From Marinosulfonomonas sp. (lineage in GTDB: Bacteria > Pseudomonadota > Alphaproteobacteria > Rhodobacterales > Rhodobacteraceae), in the NCBI GenBank assembly GCA_026984915.1, contig JALSRG010000007.1, forward strand, positions 26,887 through 90,886: DNA of 64,000 bases, written 5' to 3'. The position numbers were made by a program, and so were the translations under genes. This document shows positions 25,659 through 35,104 of the stretch, piece by piece. The notes under the pieces were generated by a model. That model was not told where the DNA came from. It worked only from the letters and a program-made list of their open reading frames with translations, and searched no databases. How positions within the stretch are numbered: the first letter of the stretch is position 1; every line of letters starts with the position of its first letter.

Positions 25659-27092
25659 TTGGCGAAGAACCAAATGCTGCAATTTGTGAACCTGCAAAGG
25701 GACATGCCGCAAAAGCGTGATCCGAGTATACGCGATCGGGATTTCAATGAGATTTACGCCGAGTTCTCTGAAGCCAAGGCAGAGGAACAGGCCAGCCGGT
25801 GCAGCCAGTGTGGCGTGCCGTATTGCCAGTCCCATTGCCCGCTGCACAACAATATTCCCGACTGGCTGCGCCTGACGGCCGAGGGACGGCTGGAGGAAGC
25901 CTATGCACTGGCGCAGGATACCAATACCTTCCCCGAAATCTGTGGCCGCATCTGCCCGCAGGACCGCCTGTGCGAGGGAAATTGCGTTATCGAAAAATCC
26001 GGGCACGGCACGGTTACCATCGGATCAATCGAAAAATTCATAACCGATACCGCCTGGGAAAAGGGCTGGGTCAAACCCGGCACGCCACGCGCGGAACGCC
26101 CGGAAAGCGTTGGTATCATCGGCGCCGGCCCCGGCGGTCTGGCGGCGGCCGACAGGTTGCGCCGCGCCGGCATACAGGTGACAGTTTATGACCGCTATGA
26201 CCGGGCCGGGGGACTGCTGATTTACGGCATCCCCGGCTTCAAGCTTGAGAAAGACGTGGTGGCCCGGCGGATCAACCAACTGGAGCAGGCTGGCGTACAG
26301 TTTGTGCTGAATTGCACGGTTGGAGCCGACCTGTCCTTTCAGGCCATCCGCGGCCAGCACGATGCCGTGCTTATTGCCACTGGGGTCTATAAATCAAGGG
26401 ATTTGCAGGCACCGGGCGTGGGCGCCGCCGGTGTGGTGCGGGCGATTGACTACCTGACCGCATCAAACAGGGTCAACCTGGGAGACCAGGTGCCCGAGTT
26501 CACGGATGGAGAGCTGAACGCCGCCGGAAAACGCGTTGTGGTCATCGGCGGTGGCGACACGGCGATGGATTGCGTGCGCACGGCAATCCGGCAGGGCGCG
26601 ACCAGTGTCAAATGTCTGTACCGCCGTGACCGCGCCAACATGCCCGGCAGCCAGCGCGAGGTGCAAAACGCCGAGGAAGAAGGCGTGGAATTTGTCTGGC
26701 TGACCGCGCCAAAGGGTTTTACCGGCGATCCGGTCACGGGTGTCATGGTGCAAAAAATGCGGTTGGGGCCGCCGGATTCCAGCGGTCGTCAGAGCCCGGA
26801 AGTGATTGAAGGCGCCGACTATACCGAAGACGCCGATCTGGTGATCATGGCGCTGGGATTCATGCCGGAGGATCTGCCGGCACTATGGAATGAGGAAGCC
26901 TTGGAAGTCACCCGCTGGGGAACAATTCTGGCCGATTTCCGGACCCATGAAACCAAACTGCCCGGTGTCTATGCGGTGGGCGACATCGTGCGCGGGGCGA
27001 GCCTGGTTGTCTGGGCCATCCGCGACGGGCGCGAGGCGGCAGATGCGATGCTGGAGTACCTGTCCAATACCGGTTCGATCGCTGCCGAATAA
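25659..27092 (+). CDS. gltD: Glutamate synthase small (beta) subunit
   Basis: Feeds NADPH electrons to the large subunit for glutamate formation from glutamine and 2-oxoglutarate. It has 477 residues. The N-terminal iron-sulfur region has Cys48/51/56/60 and Cys95/99/105/109. The FAD motif GAGPGGLAAADRL and NADPH motif GGGDTAMDCVRTA follow, then the C-terminal YAVGDIVRGASLVVWAI flavin contact. I place the start at a TTG with GGAGGG seven bases before it, giving MAKNQMLQFV, which matches relatives. The next ATG, five codons later, lacks a site. gltB is 1.3 kb downstream, separated by two small genes. Confidence 0.93.
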   Translation: MAKNQMLQFVNLQRDMPQKRDPSIRDRDFNEIYAEFSEAKAEEQASRCSQCGVPYCQSHCPLHNNIPDWLRLTAEGRLEEAYALAQDTNTFPEICGRICPQDRLCEGNCVIEKSGHGTVTIGSIEKFITDTAWEKGWVKPGTPRAERPESVGIIGAGPGGLAAADRLRRAGIQVTVYDRYDRAGGLLIYGIPGFKLEKDVVARRINQLEQAGVQFVLNCTVGADLSFQAIRGQHDAVLIATGVYKSRDLQAPGVGAAGVVRAIDYLTASNRVNLGDQVPEFTDGELNAAGKRVVVIGGGDTAMDCVRTAIRQGATSVKCLYRRDRANMPGSQREVQNAEEEGVEFVWLTAPKGFTGDPVTGVMVQKMRLGPPDSSGRQSPEVIEGADYTEDADLVIMALGFMPEDLPALWNEEALEVTRWGTILADFRTHETKLPGVYAVGDIVRGASLVVWAIRDGREAADAMLEYLSNTGSIAAE

Positions 27093-27114
27093 GGGGAAAA
27101 TACGTGGCAGGATA

Positions 27115-27147
27115 CGATATGGATTCCGTATGGATATTGTATGGCTA
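27115..27147 (+). repeat. Three tandem 11-bp repeats
   Basis: Three adjacent units, CGATATGGATT, CCGTATGGATA and TTGTATGGCTA, share a nnrTATGGmTw core and are spaced exactly 11 bp, about one helical turn. They lie 23 bases after gltD and upstream of the GFA-family gene. A hairpin GTCAG/CTGAC and a TATAAT at 27201-27206 follow. A regulatory role is possible but unproven. Confidence 0.45.
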
Positions 27148-27215
27148 AATTGCAAAGGCGGGTAACGGCAGCAACACAGAAAAGTCAGTAGTGCTGACGT
27201 ATAATGGAGACATTT

Positions 27216-27644
27216 ATGGATAGAACCGGAAAATGCCTGTGTGGCGCCGTGCGTTTCACCATCCGGGATCTGAACCCGGAATTCGGCACCTGCCATTGCA
27301 AGATGTGCCAGCGCTGGGCCGGTGCCTCGTTGCTGGCCCTGTCTGTCCCCGCAGATAGCGTGAGCTTTGAGGGGGGCGAACATGTGAAACACTATCAGTC
27401 CTCGGAATGGGCCGAACGGGCCTGGTGCGAAAACTGCGGGTCAAATCTGTGGTACCGGGTAACCGCCGAGGGGCCGTTCCATGGCACCTACCATATGCCG
27501 ATCGGATTGCTGGATGACACGAGCGGCCTGAAGAACATGCGCGAAATCTATGTGGACCGAAAGCCGGATGCCTATGATCTGGCCGGAGAGCGCGAGCGAC
27601 TGGACACGGCGGCAACCCTGGCCCTATTCGGAGCGGATGAATGA
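27216..27644 (+). CDS. GFA-family (glutathione-dependent formaldehyde-activating-like) zinc protein
   Basis: 142 residues of the GFA/CENP-V fold. Zinc-binding cysteines are visible in the order C7-L-C9-GAV, CHCKMCQRW and CENCGS, the standard CxC...CxxC...CxxC pattern. Family members bind glutathione adducts or are of unknown function, and no role in glutamate synthesis is known. The ATG used has GGAGA five bases upstream; another ATG four codons earlier overlaps that site. Its stop overlaps the next start (ATGA), so the genes between gltD and gltB look like one transcription unit. Confidence 0.85.
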   Translation: MDRTGKCLCGAVRFTIRDLNPEFGTCHCKMCQRWAGASLLALSVPADSVSFEGGEHVKHYQSSEWAERAWCENCGSNLWYRVTAEGPFHGTYHMPIGLLDDTSGLKNMREIYVDRKPDAYDLAGERERLDTAATLALFGADE

Positions 27645-28384
27645 AAGATGCGATGATTTTATGCGCCGGTCTCATGCTTCTGGCCACAAATGCCCTGGCG
27701 GCGAACCAGAATACCTTTACCCCGCCCAAAGGCTGTACCGCCTTTCTGACGGTTCAGGACCGCAATTGTCAGGTTGAGCACCACTGGGCCTGTAAGGGGG
27801 ATCCCGAGGGCCAGGTCTGGCGCTTGGTGATCGACGGCGAAGGGCCGAGGCAGCTCTCGCTGACCGACAATGAGTTTCGCTGGGTTCTGACCTATCCGCT
27901 GCGCGCCGGCACCAAGGAAACCCTGGTAACACCCGAGGCTGACCCGGCCTCGCTGACCGAGCTTCTGGCGACCGGAATCGACAGCTATGATTTCCAGATC
28001 CAGATTGCGCTGGACGGCCGCCCCCTGCGCCGCGACCGGGTTGTCGGGTTTGACAAGCTGACCGGAAACAGCGTGACCATTGATGGTGAGCCACTGCTGA
28101 CCACCGAGTTTGCCTATACGATCAGCAACGATCGGGATGACAGCACCTACAAGGCCTATGGGCAGCAGTTTGTCAGCGAGCGGTACAATGTTTTCTTTGG
28201 CGGTGTCGAAACATCCGAAAGCGGCGGCAGCAAGGAAAACTACGACAACAGCCCGGTGGAGTTTCTGAAACCCGGCGAAAAAGGGTTTCTGTCGCGCAAC
28301 CCGAAATATGATTGTGGCGCGGTGATGTCACGTTTTTCCACCCGTCCGAAAACAGAACAGATGGAGGCCCCCGATGACCTGTAA
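27641..28384 (+). CDS. Secreted protein of unknown function between gltD and gltB
   Basis: 247 residues with a Sec signal peptide (MKDAMILCAGLMLLATNALA). The mature part is beta-rich, with CTAFLTVQDRNCQVEHHWACKG near the N-terminus containing three Cys likely to form disulfides, and one Cys near the end (PKYDCGAV). I do not recognise a family. It overlaps the GFA gene by four bases and gltB by eleven. A periplasmic protein inside a glutamate synthase operon is odd. Confidence 0.75.
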   Translation: MKDAMILCAGLMLLATNALAANQNTFTPPKGCTAFLTVQDRNCQVEHHWACKGDPEGQVWRLVIDGEGPRQLSLTDNEFRWVLTYPLRAGTKETLVTPEADPASLTELLATGIDSYDFQIQIALDGRPLRRDRVVGFDKLTGNSVTIDGEPLLTTEFAYTISNDRDDSTYKAYGQQFVSERYNVFFGGVETSESGGSKENYDNSPVEFLKPGEKGFLSRNPKYDCGAVMSRFSTRPKTEQMEAPDDL

Positions 28385-31300
28385 CAGTGCAAATTGGGCT
28401 GAAACAGAGACGAACAAGCGCCAATGGCTGGCGAAAAACGGATTATATTCCGAGGCCGAGGAACATGCCTCTTGCGGGGTCGGTCTGGTGGTTTCCATTG
28501 ACGGCAAACCAAGCCGTGATGTGGTGCAGAAAGGCATTGATGCGCTCAAGGCGGTCTGGCACCGGGGGGCGGTGGATGCCGATGGCAAGACCGGTGATGG
28601 CGCCGGTATCCATGTGCAGATTCCGGTGATGTTTTTCTATGACCAGATCCGGCGCACCGGGCATGAGCCACGACTGGACGAACTGGTCGCTGTCGGTCAG
28701 GTGTTTCTGCCACGCACTGATTTTGGCGCGCAGGAGGCCTGCCGCACGATCGTGGAAACCGAGGTGCTGAAGCGCGGTTACAAGATCTATGGCTGGCGCC
28801 ATGTGCCGGTGAATGTGGGCTGCCTGGGGGAAAAGGCCAATGCAACCCGCCCCGAGATCGAACAGATTCTGATTTCCAACTCCAAGGGGGTCGACGAGGA
28901 AACGTTTGAGCGCGAGCTTTATGTGATCCGGCGCCGGATCGAAAAGGCGGCGGCGGCGGCCAATATCACCGAGCTTTATATCTGTTCGCTGTCGTGCCGC
29001 TCGATCATCTACAAGGGGATGATGCTGGCCGAGCAGGTGGCCGAGTTTTACCCGGATCTGATGGATGAACGGTTTGAAAGCGCCTTTGCCCTGTATCATC
29101 AGCGCTATTCCACCAATACCTTTCCGCAATGGTGGCTGGCGCAGCCGTTTCGCATGCTGGCCCATAACGGCGAGATCAACACCCTGAAGGGCAATGTCAA
29201 CTGGATGAAGAGCCATGAGATCCGCATGGCGAGCAGTGCCTTTGGCGACATGGCCGAGGACATCAAGCCGATCATCGCCCAGGGCAGTTCGGATTCCGCC
29301 GCGCTGGACGCGGTGTTCGAGGTGATGGTGCGGGCCGGACGCAGCGCGCCAATGGCAAAAACCATGCTGGTGCCCGAGGCCTGGTCGCAGCAGGCGGTGG
29401 AACTGCCGCAAAGCTGGCGCGACATGTATGCCTATTGCAATGCGGTGATGGAACCGTGGGACGGCCCCGCCGCCCTGGCGATGACCGACGGGCGCTGGGT
29501 GTGTGCCGGGCTTGACCGGAACGGTCTGCGACCGATGCGTTATGTGGTGACCGGCGACGGGCTGGTGATTGCTGGCTCCGAAGTGGGCATGGTGCCGGTG
29601 GACGAGGCCACGGTGAAAGAGAAAGGCGCGCTGGGACCGGGGCAGATGATTGCTGTCGACATGAAGAAGGGGCTGCTGTTCCACGACAAGGAAATCAAGG
29701 ACAAGCTGGCACGCGCCCTGCCCTTTGGCGAGTGGACCAGCAAGATCACCGAAATGGAAACCGAACTGGATGCGGTGACCGAAGCGCCCATATCTGTCGG
29801 AGAGGAACTGCGCAAACGGCAACTGGCCGCGGGATACAGCATCGAGATGCTGGAGCAGATCCTCGCCCCCATGGCCGAAGACGGCAAGGAAGCCATTGCC
29901 AGCATGGGCGACGATACCCCCTCGGCCGTCTTGTCGCAGCAATACCGGCCGCTCAGCCACTTTTTCCGGCAGAATTTCAGCCAGGTCACCAACCCGCCAA
30001 TCGACAGTTTGCGTGAATACCGGGTGATGAGCCTGAAAACGCGGTTCGGCAACCTGAAAAACGTATTGGATGAAAGCAGTGCGCAAACCGAGATTCTGGT
30101 GCTGGAAAGCCCGTTTCTGGGCAATGCGCAGTTTGAGGCCCTGTTGCGCCATCTGGGCGATGACGTGGTGGAAATTGACTGCACCTTTGCCGTCGGCGAC
30201 GACGACATGGCCCTGCGCAAGGCGCTGGCGCGGATCCGGTCAGAGGCGGAAGACGCGGTGCGCTCGGGCTCGGCCCATATCGTTCTGACGGATCAGCATC
30301 AGAGCCCGGAGCGCATTGCAATGCCGATGATCCTGGCAACAAGTGCGGTGCATAGCGGGCTGACGCGCGAAGGTCTGCGCACGTTTTGTTCAATCAATGT
30401 GCGCAGTGCCGAATGCGTGGATCCGCATTATTTTGCCGTGCTGATCGGCGCCGGCGCCACAACGGTCAACGCCTATCTGGCCGAAGATTCACTGGCCGAC
30501 CGGGTGGAACGCGGCCTGCTGGAAGGCAATCTGACCGATGCCGTCGCCCGCTATCGCAAGGCGATCGATCAGGGCCTGCTGAAGATCATGGCCAAGATGG
30601 GGATCAGTGTGATCTCATCCTATCGCGGCGGACTGAATTTTGAGGCCGTCGGGCTGAGCCGCGCCATGGTTGCGGAATACTTCCCCGGCATGACCAGCCG
30701 CATTTCCGGAATCGGTGTGCGCGGCATTCAGAAGAAACTGGAAGAGGTGCACGCGCTGGGCTGGCGCAGCAACCGTGACCTGCTGCCGGTTGGCGGGTTC
30801 TACAAGGCACGGCGGTCCGGCGAGACCCACGCCTGGGGCGCGGCCAACATGCATTTGCTGCAATCCGCCTGTGACCGGGGATCGTTTGCACTATGGAAGC
30901 AATATGCGGCCAAGATGCAGGCCAACCCGCCAATTCATCTGCGTGACCTGATGGATTTCAAACCACTAGGCCAGCCGGTGCCGATCGAAGAGGTCGAGAG
31001 CATCACAGCCATTCGCAAACGCTTTGTCACGCCGGGAATGTCGCTGGGCGCGCTTTCGCCGGAAGCACACAAGATGCTGAGCGTGGCAATGAACCGGATC
31101 GGCGCCAAATCCGACAGCGGCGAGGGCGGTGAGGACCCGGCACATTTCACCCCCGAACCGAACGGCGACAACCCCAGCGCCAAGATCAAGCAGGTGGCCA
31201 GTGGCCGGTTTGGTGTAACAGCCGAATATCTGACCCATTGCGAAGAACTGGAGATCAAGGTGGCGCAAGGGGCCAAACCGGGCGAAGGCGGGCAACTGCC

Positions 31301-32909
31301 GGGCCTGAAGGTAACCGACCTGATTGCCCGGTTGCGCCACAGCACCAGGGGTGTGACACTGATCAGCCCGCCGCCGCACCACGATATCTACAGTATCGAG
31401 GATCTGGCACAGTTGATCTATGATCTGAAACAGATCAATCCCTGCGCCAAGGTGACGGTGAAGCTGGTGGCGGCCAGCGGTGTCGGCACCATCGCCGCCG
31501 GGGTGGCCAAGGCCAAGGCCGATGTGATCCTGATTTCCGGCCACAACGGTGGCACCGGCGCAAGCCCGGCGACCAGTATCAAATATGCCGGCCTGCCTTG
31601 GGAAATGGGCCTGACCGAAGCACATCAGGTGCTGGCAATGAACAAGCTGCGCGACCGGGTGACGCTGCGCACCGATGGTGGTTTGCGCACCGGGCGCGAC
31701 ATCGTGATGGCGGCGATGATGGGGGCCGAGGAATACGGCATCGGCACCGCCGCCCTGATTGCCATGGGCTGCATCATGGTGCGTCAGTGCCAGAGCAACA
31801 CCTGCCCTGTCGGCGTCTGCACCCAGGACGAACGCCTGCGCGCCAAATTCACCGGCACGGCGGACAAGGTGGTGAATCTGATCACATTTTATGCGCAGGA
31901 AGTGCGCGAGATTCTGGCCGGTCTTGGGGCGCGGTCGCTGGACCAGGTGATCGGGCGGGCCGACCTGCTCGGGCAGGTCAGCCGCGGTGCTGCGCATCTG
32001 GACGAACTGGACCTGAACCCGCTGCTGATTACCGTCGATGGCGCGGCCGACATTGTTTATGATCGCAAGAAACCACGCATCGAGGTGCCCGACACGCTGG
32101 ATGCCGAGATCGTGCGCGACGCGGCCCGGTTTCTGAAAGACGGCGAAAAGATGCAGCTGCATTATGCGGTGCAAAACACGCATCGCACCATCGGCACGCG
32201 GGTATCAAGCCATATCGTGGAAAGATTTGGCATGCATAACAATCTGCAACCCGACCATCTGACGGTGCGGCTGACCGGCAGTGCCGGGCAAAGCCTGGGG
32301 GCTTTTGCGGCACCGGGCCTGAAGATCGAGGTGTCGGGGGACGCCAACGATTATGTAGGCAAGGGCCTGAGCGGCGGTATCATCGTGGTGCGCCCGCCGA
32401 TGATCAGCCCGCTGGTTGCGTCGGAAAACACCATAATCGGCAATACGGTTCTGTATGGTGCAACCGATGGTTACCTGTTTGCCTCGGGCCGTGCCGGCGA
32501 ACGCTTTGCCGTGCGCAACAGCGGCGCCCAGGTTGTGGTTGAGGGGTGCGGATCATCAGGCTGTGAATACATGACCGGCGGGGTCGCTGTTATTCTCGGC
32601 GATATCGGCGCCAATTTCGGGGCCGGCATGACTGGCGGCATGGCCTATCTCTATGATCCCGAGGGGCGGGCCGGCGACTATCTGAACCACGAAACACTGG
32701 TGACCTGTCCGGTTACAGTGCGCCACTGGGAGGCCCAGCTGAAAGGGCTGATCGAGCGTCACGTGGAAGAAACCGGCAGTCTGAGGGGCCGCGAGATACT
32801 GCACCACTGGGATAAGGAATCCGCAAATTTTCTGCAGATTTGTCCAAAGGAAATGCTGGACAATCTGCCGTATCCCCTGGGGGTGGAGGAAGGGCAGGAG
32901 ACAGCGTAG
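28374..32909 (+). CDS. gltB: Glutamate synthase large (alpha) subunit
   Basis: 1511 residues, full length. Domain order: N-terminal glutamine amidotransferase with the nucleophile Cys34 in HASCGVG after a short propeptide, a central linking domain, the FMN-binding synthase barrel, and the C-terminal GXGXG beta-helix (CGSSGCEYMTGGVAVILGD...). The [3Fe-4S] cluster cysteines are in MVRQCQSNTCPVGVC around residue 1140. It makes two glutamates from glutamine and 2-oxoglutarate using electrons from GltD. The ATG lies within the end of the preceding gene. A very long antisense frame over it is a compositional artefact. Confidence 0.97.
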   Translation: MTCNSANWAETETNKRQWLAKNGLYSEAEEHASCGVGLVVSIDGKPSRDVVQKGIDALKAVWHRGAVDADGKTGDGAGIHVQIPVMFFYDQIRRTGHEPRLDELVAVGQVFLPRTDFGAQEACRTIVETEVLKRGYKIYGWRHVPVNVGCLGEKANATRPEIEQILISNSKGVDEETFERELYVIRRRIEKAAAAANITELYICSLSCRSIIYKGMMLAEQVAEFYPDLMDERFESAFALYHQRYSTNTFPQWWLAQPFRMLAHNGEINTLKGNVNWMKSHEIRMASSAFGDMAEDIKPIIAQGSSDSAALDAVFEVMVRAGRSAPMAKTMLVPEAWSQQAVELPQSWRDMYAYCNAVMEPWDGPAALAMTDGRWVCAGLDRNGLRPMRYVVTGDGLVIAGSEVGMVPVDEATVKEKGALGPGQMIAVDMKKGLLFHDKEIKDKLARALPFGEWTSKITEMETELDAVTEAPISVGEELRKRQLAAGYSIEMLEQILAPMAEDGKEAIASMGDDTPSAVLSQQYRPLSHFFRQNFSQVTNPPIDSLREYRVMSLKTRFGNLKNVLDESSAQTEILVLESPFLGNAQFEALLRHLGDDVVEIDCTFAVGDDDMALRKALARIRSEAEDAVRSGSAHIVLTDQHQSPERIAMPMILATSAVHSGLTREGLRTFCSINVRSAECVDPHYFAVLIGAGATTVNAYLAEDSLADRVERGLLEGNLTDAVARYRKAIDQGLLKIMAKMGISVISSYRGGLNFEAVGLSRAMVAEYFPGMTSRISGIGVRGIQKKLEEVHALGWRSNRDLLPVGGFYKARRSGETHAWGAANMHLLQSACDRGSFALWKQYAAKMQANPPIHLRDLMDFKPLGQPVPIEEVESITAIRKRFVTPGMSLGALSPEAHKMLSVAMNRIGAKSDSGEGGEDPAHFTPEPNGDNPSAKIKQVASGRFGVTAEYLTHCEELEIKVAQGAKPGEGGQLPGLKVTDLIARLRHSTRGVTLISPPPHHDIYSIEDLAQLIYDLKQINPCAKVTVKLVAASGVGTIAAGVAKAKADVILISGHNGGTGASPATSIKYAGLPWEMGLTEAHQVLAMNKLRDRVTLRTDGGLRTGRDIVMAAMMGAEEYGIGTAALIAMGCIMVRQCQSNTCPVGVCTQDERLRAKFTGTADKVVNLITFYAQEVREILAGLGARSLDQVIGRADLLGQVSRGAAHLDELDLNPLLITVDGAADIVYDRKKPRIEVPDTLDAEIVRDAARFLKDGEKMQLHYAVQNTHRTIGTRVSSHIVERFGMHNNLQPDHLTVRLTGSAGQSLGAFAAPGLKIEVSGDANDYVGKGLSGGIIVVRPPMISPLVASENTIIGNTVLYGATDGYLFASGRAGERFAVRNSGAQVVVEGCGSSGCEYMTGGVAVILGDIGANFGAGMTGGMAYLYDPEGRAGDYLNHETLVTCPVTVRHWEAQLKGLIERHVEETGSLRGREILHHWDKESANFLQICPKEMLDNLPYPLGVEEGQETA

Positions 32910-33093
32910 TCATCGCCGTCGATTCCGGTAACCTGTTGTTATTGATGCTAAATATGCCAATGTACCAGAATTTGCCGACACGTTGACGCTGGGTAAGGAA
33001 TCCGTGACTTGAAAAAAGACATTTTCTGATATGATCTGAATGTGGGGACGCATTTTCTTGTGGCGCCTTGCGCCCAGTTTCAGGAGAAAGATA

Positions 33094-33795
33094 ATGTCTG
33101 TTTCATTGCAAATTGTTTCAAGGGTAATTGCGGCCGGTGTTGGCCTTGCTATTTCAGCCTCGGCGGCACTGGCGGTGGAGGCGACGGCCAAATCGGCGGT
33201 AAATGTCCGGTCAGGTCCGGGAACCAGCTTTGGCAAAGTCGATGTGCTGTATGCCGGCGAACCCGTCAGTATTACGGAATGTCGCGCAAACTGGTGCCAT
33301 ATCCAGCATCCGGGGCCGGATGGATGGGTCAGCGCCCGCTATCTGATCGCCGCAGGAGGTGCCAGCGAGGCCGACAGCGCGACCGGAAGCTCGCGCAGTT
33401 CGGATGACGCGGCGGCAGCGGCCATTCTGGGGGCCATTATCGGCGGAGTGATCGCAGGGCGATCGTCTGATCCGGCACCGGCTGAACCGGCAACACCGGC
33501 ACCGGCCCTGCCCTATGGCCCCGACACCTGCAAACCGGGTTTTGTCTGGCGCGACGCCATTCCCGGCGACCATGTTTGCGTGCGCCCGGAGCGCCGCGCG
33601 GCAGCACATAACGAAAACGCGGTAGCCGGGTCACGGGTAGATCCAGAGGGGGCCTATGGCCCGAACACCTGCAAACGCGGATTTGTCTGGCGTGAAGCCT
33701 ATTCCGGTGATGTGGTCTGTGTCACAGGTGCCCGGCGTGAACAGGTGCGACTTGAAAACCGGGATGGCCCCAGCCACCGGGTTGTCTCGCCATAA
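33094..33795 (+). CDS. Secreted SH3-domain protein with a duplicated Cys motif
   Basis: 233 residues. A signal peptide ends after ALA. It is followed by a bacterial SH3 (SH3_3) domain (VNVRSGPGTSFGKVDVLYAGEPVSI...WCHIQHPGPDGWVSARYL), which often binds cell-wall material. An Ala/Ser-rich segment with a Gly/Ala/Ile hydrophobic patch (AILGAIIGGVIAG) comes next. The C-terminal part has two copies of a ~22-residue unit, YGPDTCKPGFVWRDAIPGDHVCV and a close variant, each with two cysteines. The start has an AGGAGAAAG site; an in-frame extension is unsupported. Function unknown. Confidence 0.8.
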   Translation: MSVSLQIVSRVIAAGVGLAISASAALAVEATAKSAVNVRSGPGTSFGKVDVLYAGEPVSITECRANWCHIQHPGPDGWVSARYLIAAGGASEADSATGSSRSSDDAAAAAILGAIIGGVIAGRSSDPAPAEPATPAPALPYGPDTCKPGFVWRDAIPGDHVCVRPERRAAAHNENAVAGSRVDPEGAYGPNTCKRGFVWREAYSGDVVCVTGARREQVRLENRDGPSHRVVSP

Positions 33796-34111
33796 AGCAG
33801 GGGCATGAAGGCATGAAAAAGAAGACCCCTGCCGAAACTGCCGGGGCCTGATCCCGGACCAAGGAGAACAGAAACGCGAGAAGCGGCGGGATTTGGCCGC
33901 CGCTTATGGAATGCCCATGCCTTTCACGGGCGGAATGGCCGTCCGGGCACCCCGGTTTGATCCGGATCTTGTGCTATCAGACATGTTTACCCATTGAAAT
34001 ATTCGGAATAAAACGGCACAAATTCTTCCTAATTTCGACACGAACCCGCAATACGCTGCTGCTAGAATGCCGACCGGATGTTTTTCCGATATGAAAGACG
34101 GGTAACCGACA
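33796..34111 (+). other. Gene-free interval with hairpins
   Basis: No gene is seen. A perfect 8-bp hairpin (AGCGGCGG / CCGCCGCT, 33882-33904) without a T run lies in it, and GCAGGGG near the SH3 stop can pair with CCCCTGC about 25 bases later. These may end the SH3 transcript. The second half should contain the promoter of the Hint-domain gene. Confidence 0.4.
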
Positions 34112-35032
34112 ATGCCGACAACCTATACTGATCATTTCTATTTGATGGATCCATATTCGCCACCACCGGCGGGTACGGCGCTGACGGCAACGACCCTGAA
34201 TTACGTTGATCAGAATGACGACAGTATTCTTTCGCCACCAAGCGGGGATACGATCAACGGGGAAGATATTACACGGGTCTGGCGGGGCGATACTGTAACC
34301 GTCAGCATTGGCGGCGTGAATCATACATATGTCGGTGTTACGTTCTATACGGCCACTGGCGCACGCTATTTCACCCCGACAGACGGCACGAATCTGCAAA
34401 ATGCCACCTTTGTCAGCTCAACCTTTGTCAACACCTCGACGCAGGTGCCCATTGGTGATCTGGCGCCACCCTGTTTCACCGCTGGCACAATGATCATGAC
34501 AGATCAGGGCGAACGGCCGGTGGAAAGCCTGAAACCCGGAGATCTGGTTGAAACGCTGGATCATGGCCTGCAACCTGTCCGATGGATCGGGTGCAGCCTG
34601 ACCGATGCAACCGCAAAACACGCGCCGGTGGTCATTCGTGCCAATGCGCTGGGCAATGACAGGGAGCTTCGGGTTTCGCCGCAGCACCGGATTTTGATAG
34701 AGGGTTGGCAGGCGGAATTGCACTTTGGCCAGAGGCAGGTTCTGGTGCCCGCCAAACACCTGATCAACGGCAAGACCATTTTTCAGGAGCCGGCTGGCAA
34801 GGTAGACTATTACCATCTCATGTTCGATCACCACGAAATCATCTGGTCCGACGGCCTGCTCAGCGAAAGCTTCTTTCCCGGCGATCATATACTGATGCAG
34901 GATCGTGCGGTTCTGGCCGAACTGCTGGCGCTTTTCCCCGAGCTTCGGACCGGAAAAGACAGCCGGTTTGAACAGACCGCGCGCACAACACTGAAAAACC
35001 GGGAGGCGGCTGTTATCAGCATGGCTGCCTGA
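34112..35032 (+). CDS. Hint (Hedgehog/intein-type) domain protein
   Basis: 306 residues. An N-terminal ~115-residue region of unknown fold precedes a Hint_2 domain that begins at Cys121 in CFTAGTMIMTDQGERPVESLKPGDLV. It continues with the QPVRWIG strand and an RVSPQHRILI motif holding the block-B-like histidine. Hint_2 proteins are common in Roseobacters, often as part of secreted or calcium-binding proteins. The Hint Cys suggests self-cleavage after residue 120, but there is no C-extein-like Asn ending, and the activity is untested. No signal peptide is obvious. Confidence 0.82.
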   Translation: MPTTYTDHFYLMDPYSPPPAGTALTATTLNYVDQNDDSILSPPSGDTINGEDITRVWRGDTVTVSIGGVNHTYVGVTFYTATGARYFTPTDGTNLQNATFVSSTFVNTSTQVPIGDLAPPCFTAGTMIMTDQGERPVESLKPGDLVETLDHGLQPVRWIGCSLTDATAKHAPVVIRANALGNDRELRVSPQHRILIEGWQAELHFGQRQVLVPAKHLINGKTIFQEPAGKVDYYHLMFDHHEIIWSDGLLSESFFPGDHILMQDRAVLAELLALFPELRTGKDSRFEQTARTTLKNREAAVISMAA

Positions 35033-35104
35033 TATGTGCTGCCACAGACCTATGGACGGCTGAGTGCTTGACCATGCATCCCTTTGCATGGCTAAAGGGG
35101 TGTC

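Noticed and set aside
28443..30152. A 569-codon open frame antisense to gltB (and a further 405-codon one at 30966-32183)
   Set aside because: Antisense shadow frames caused by codon-position GC bias; the sense strand encodes an intact glutamate synthase.
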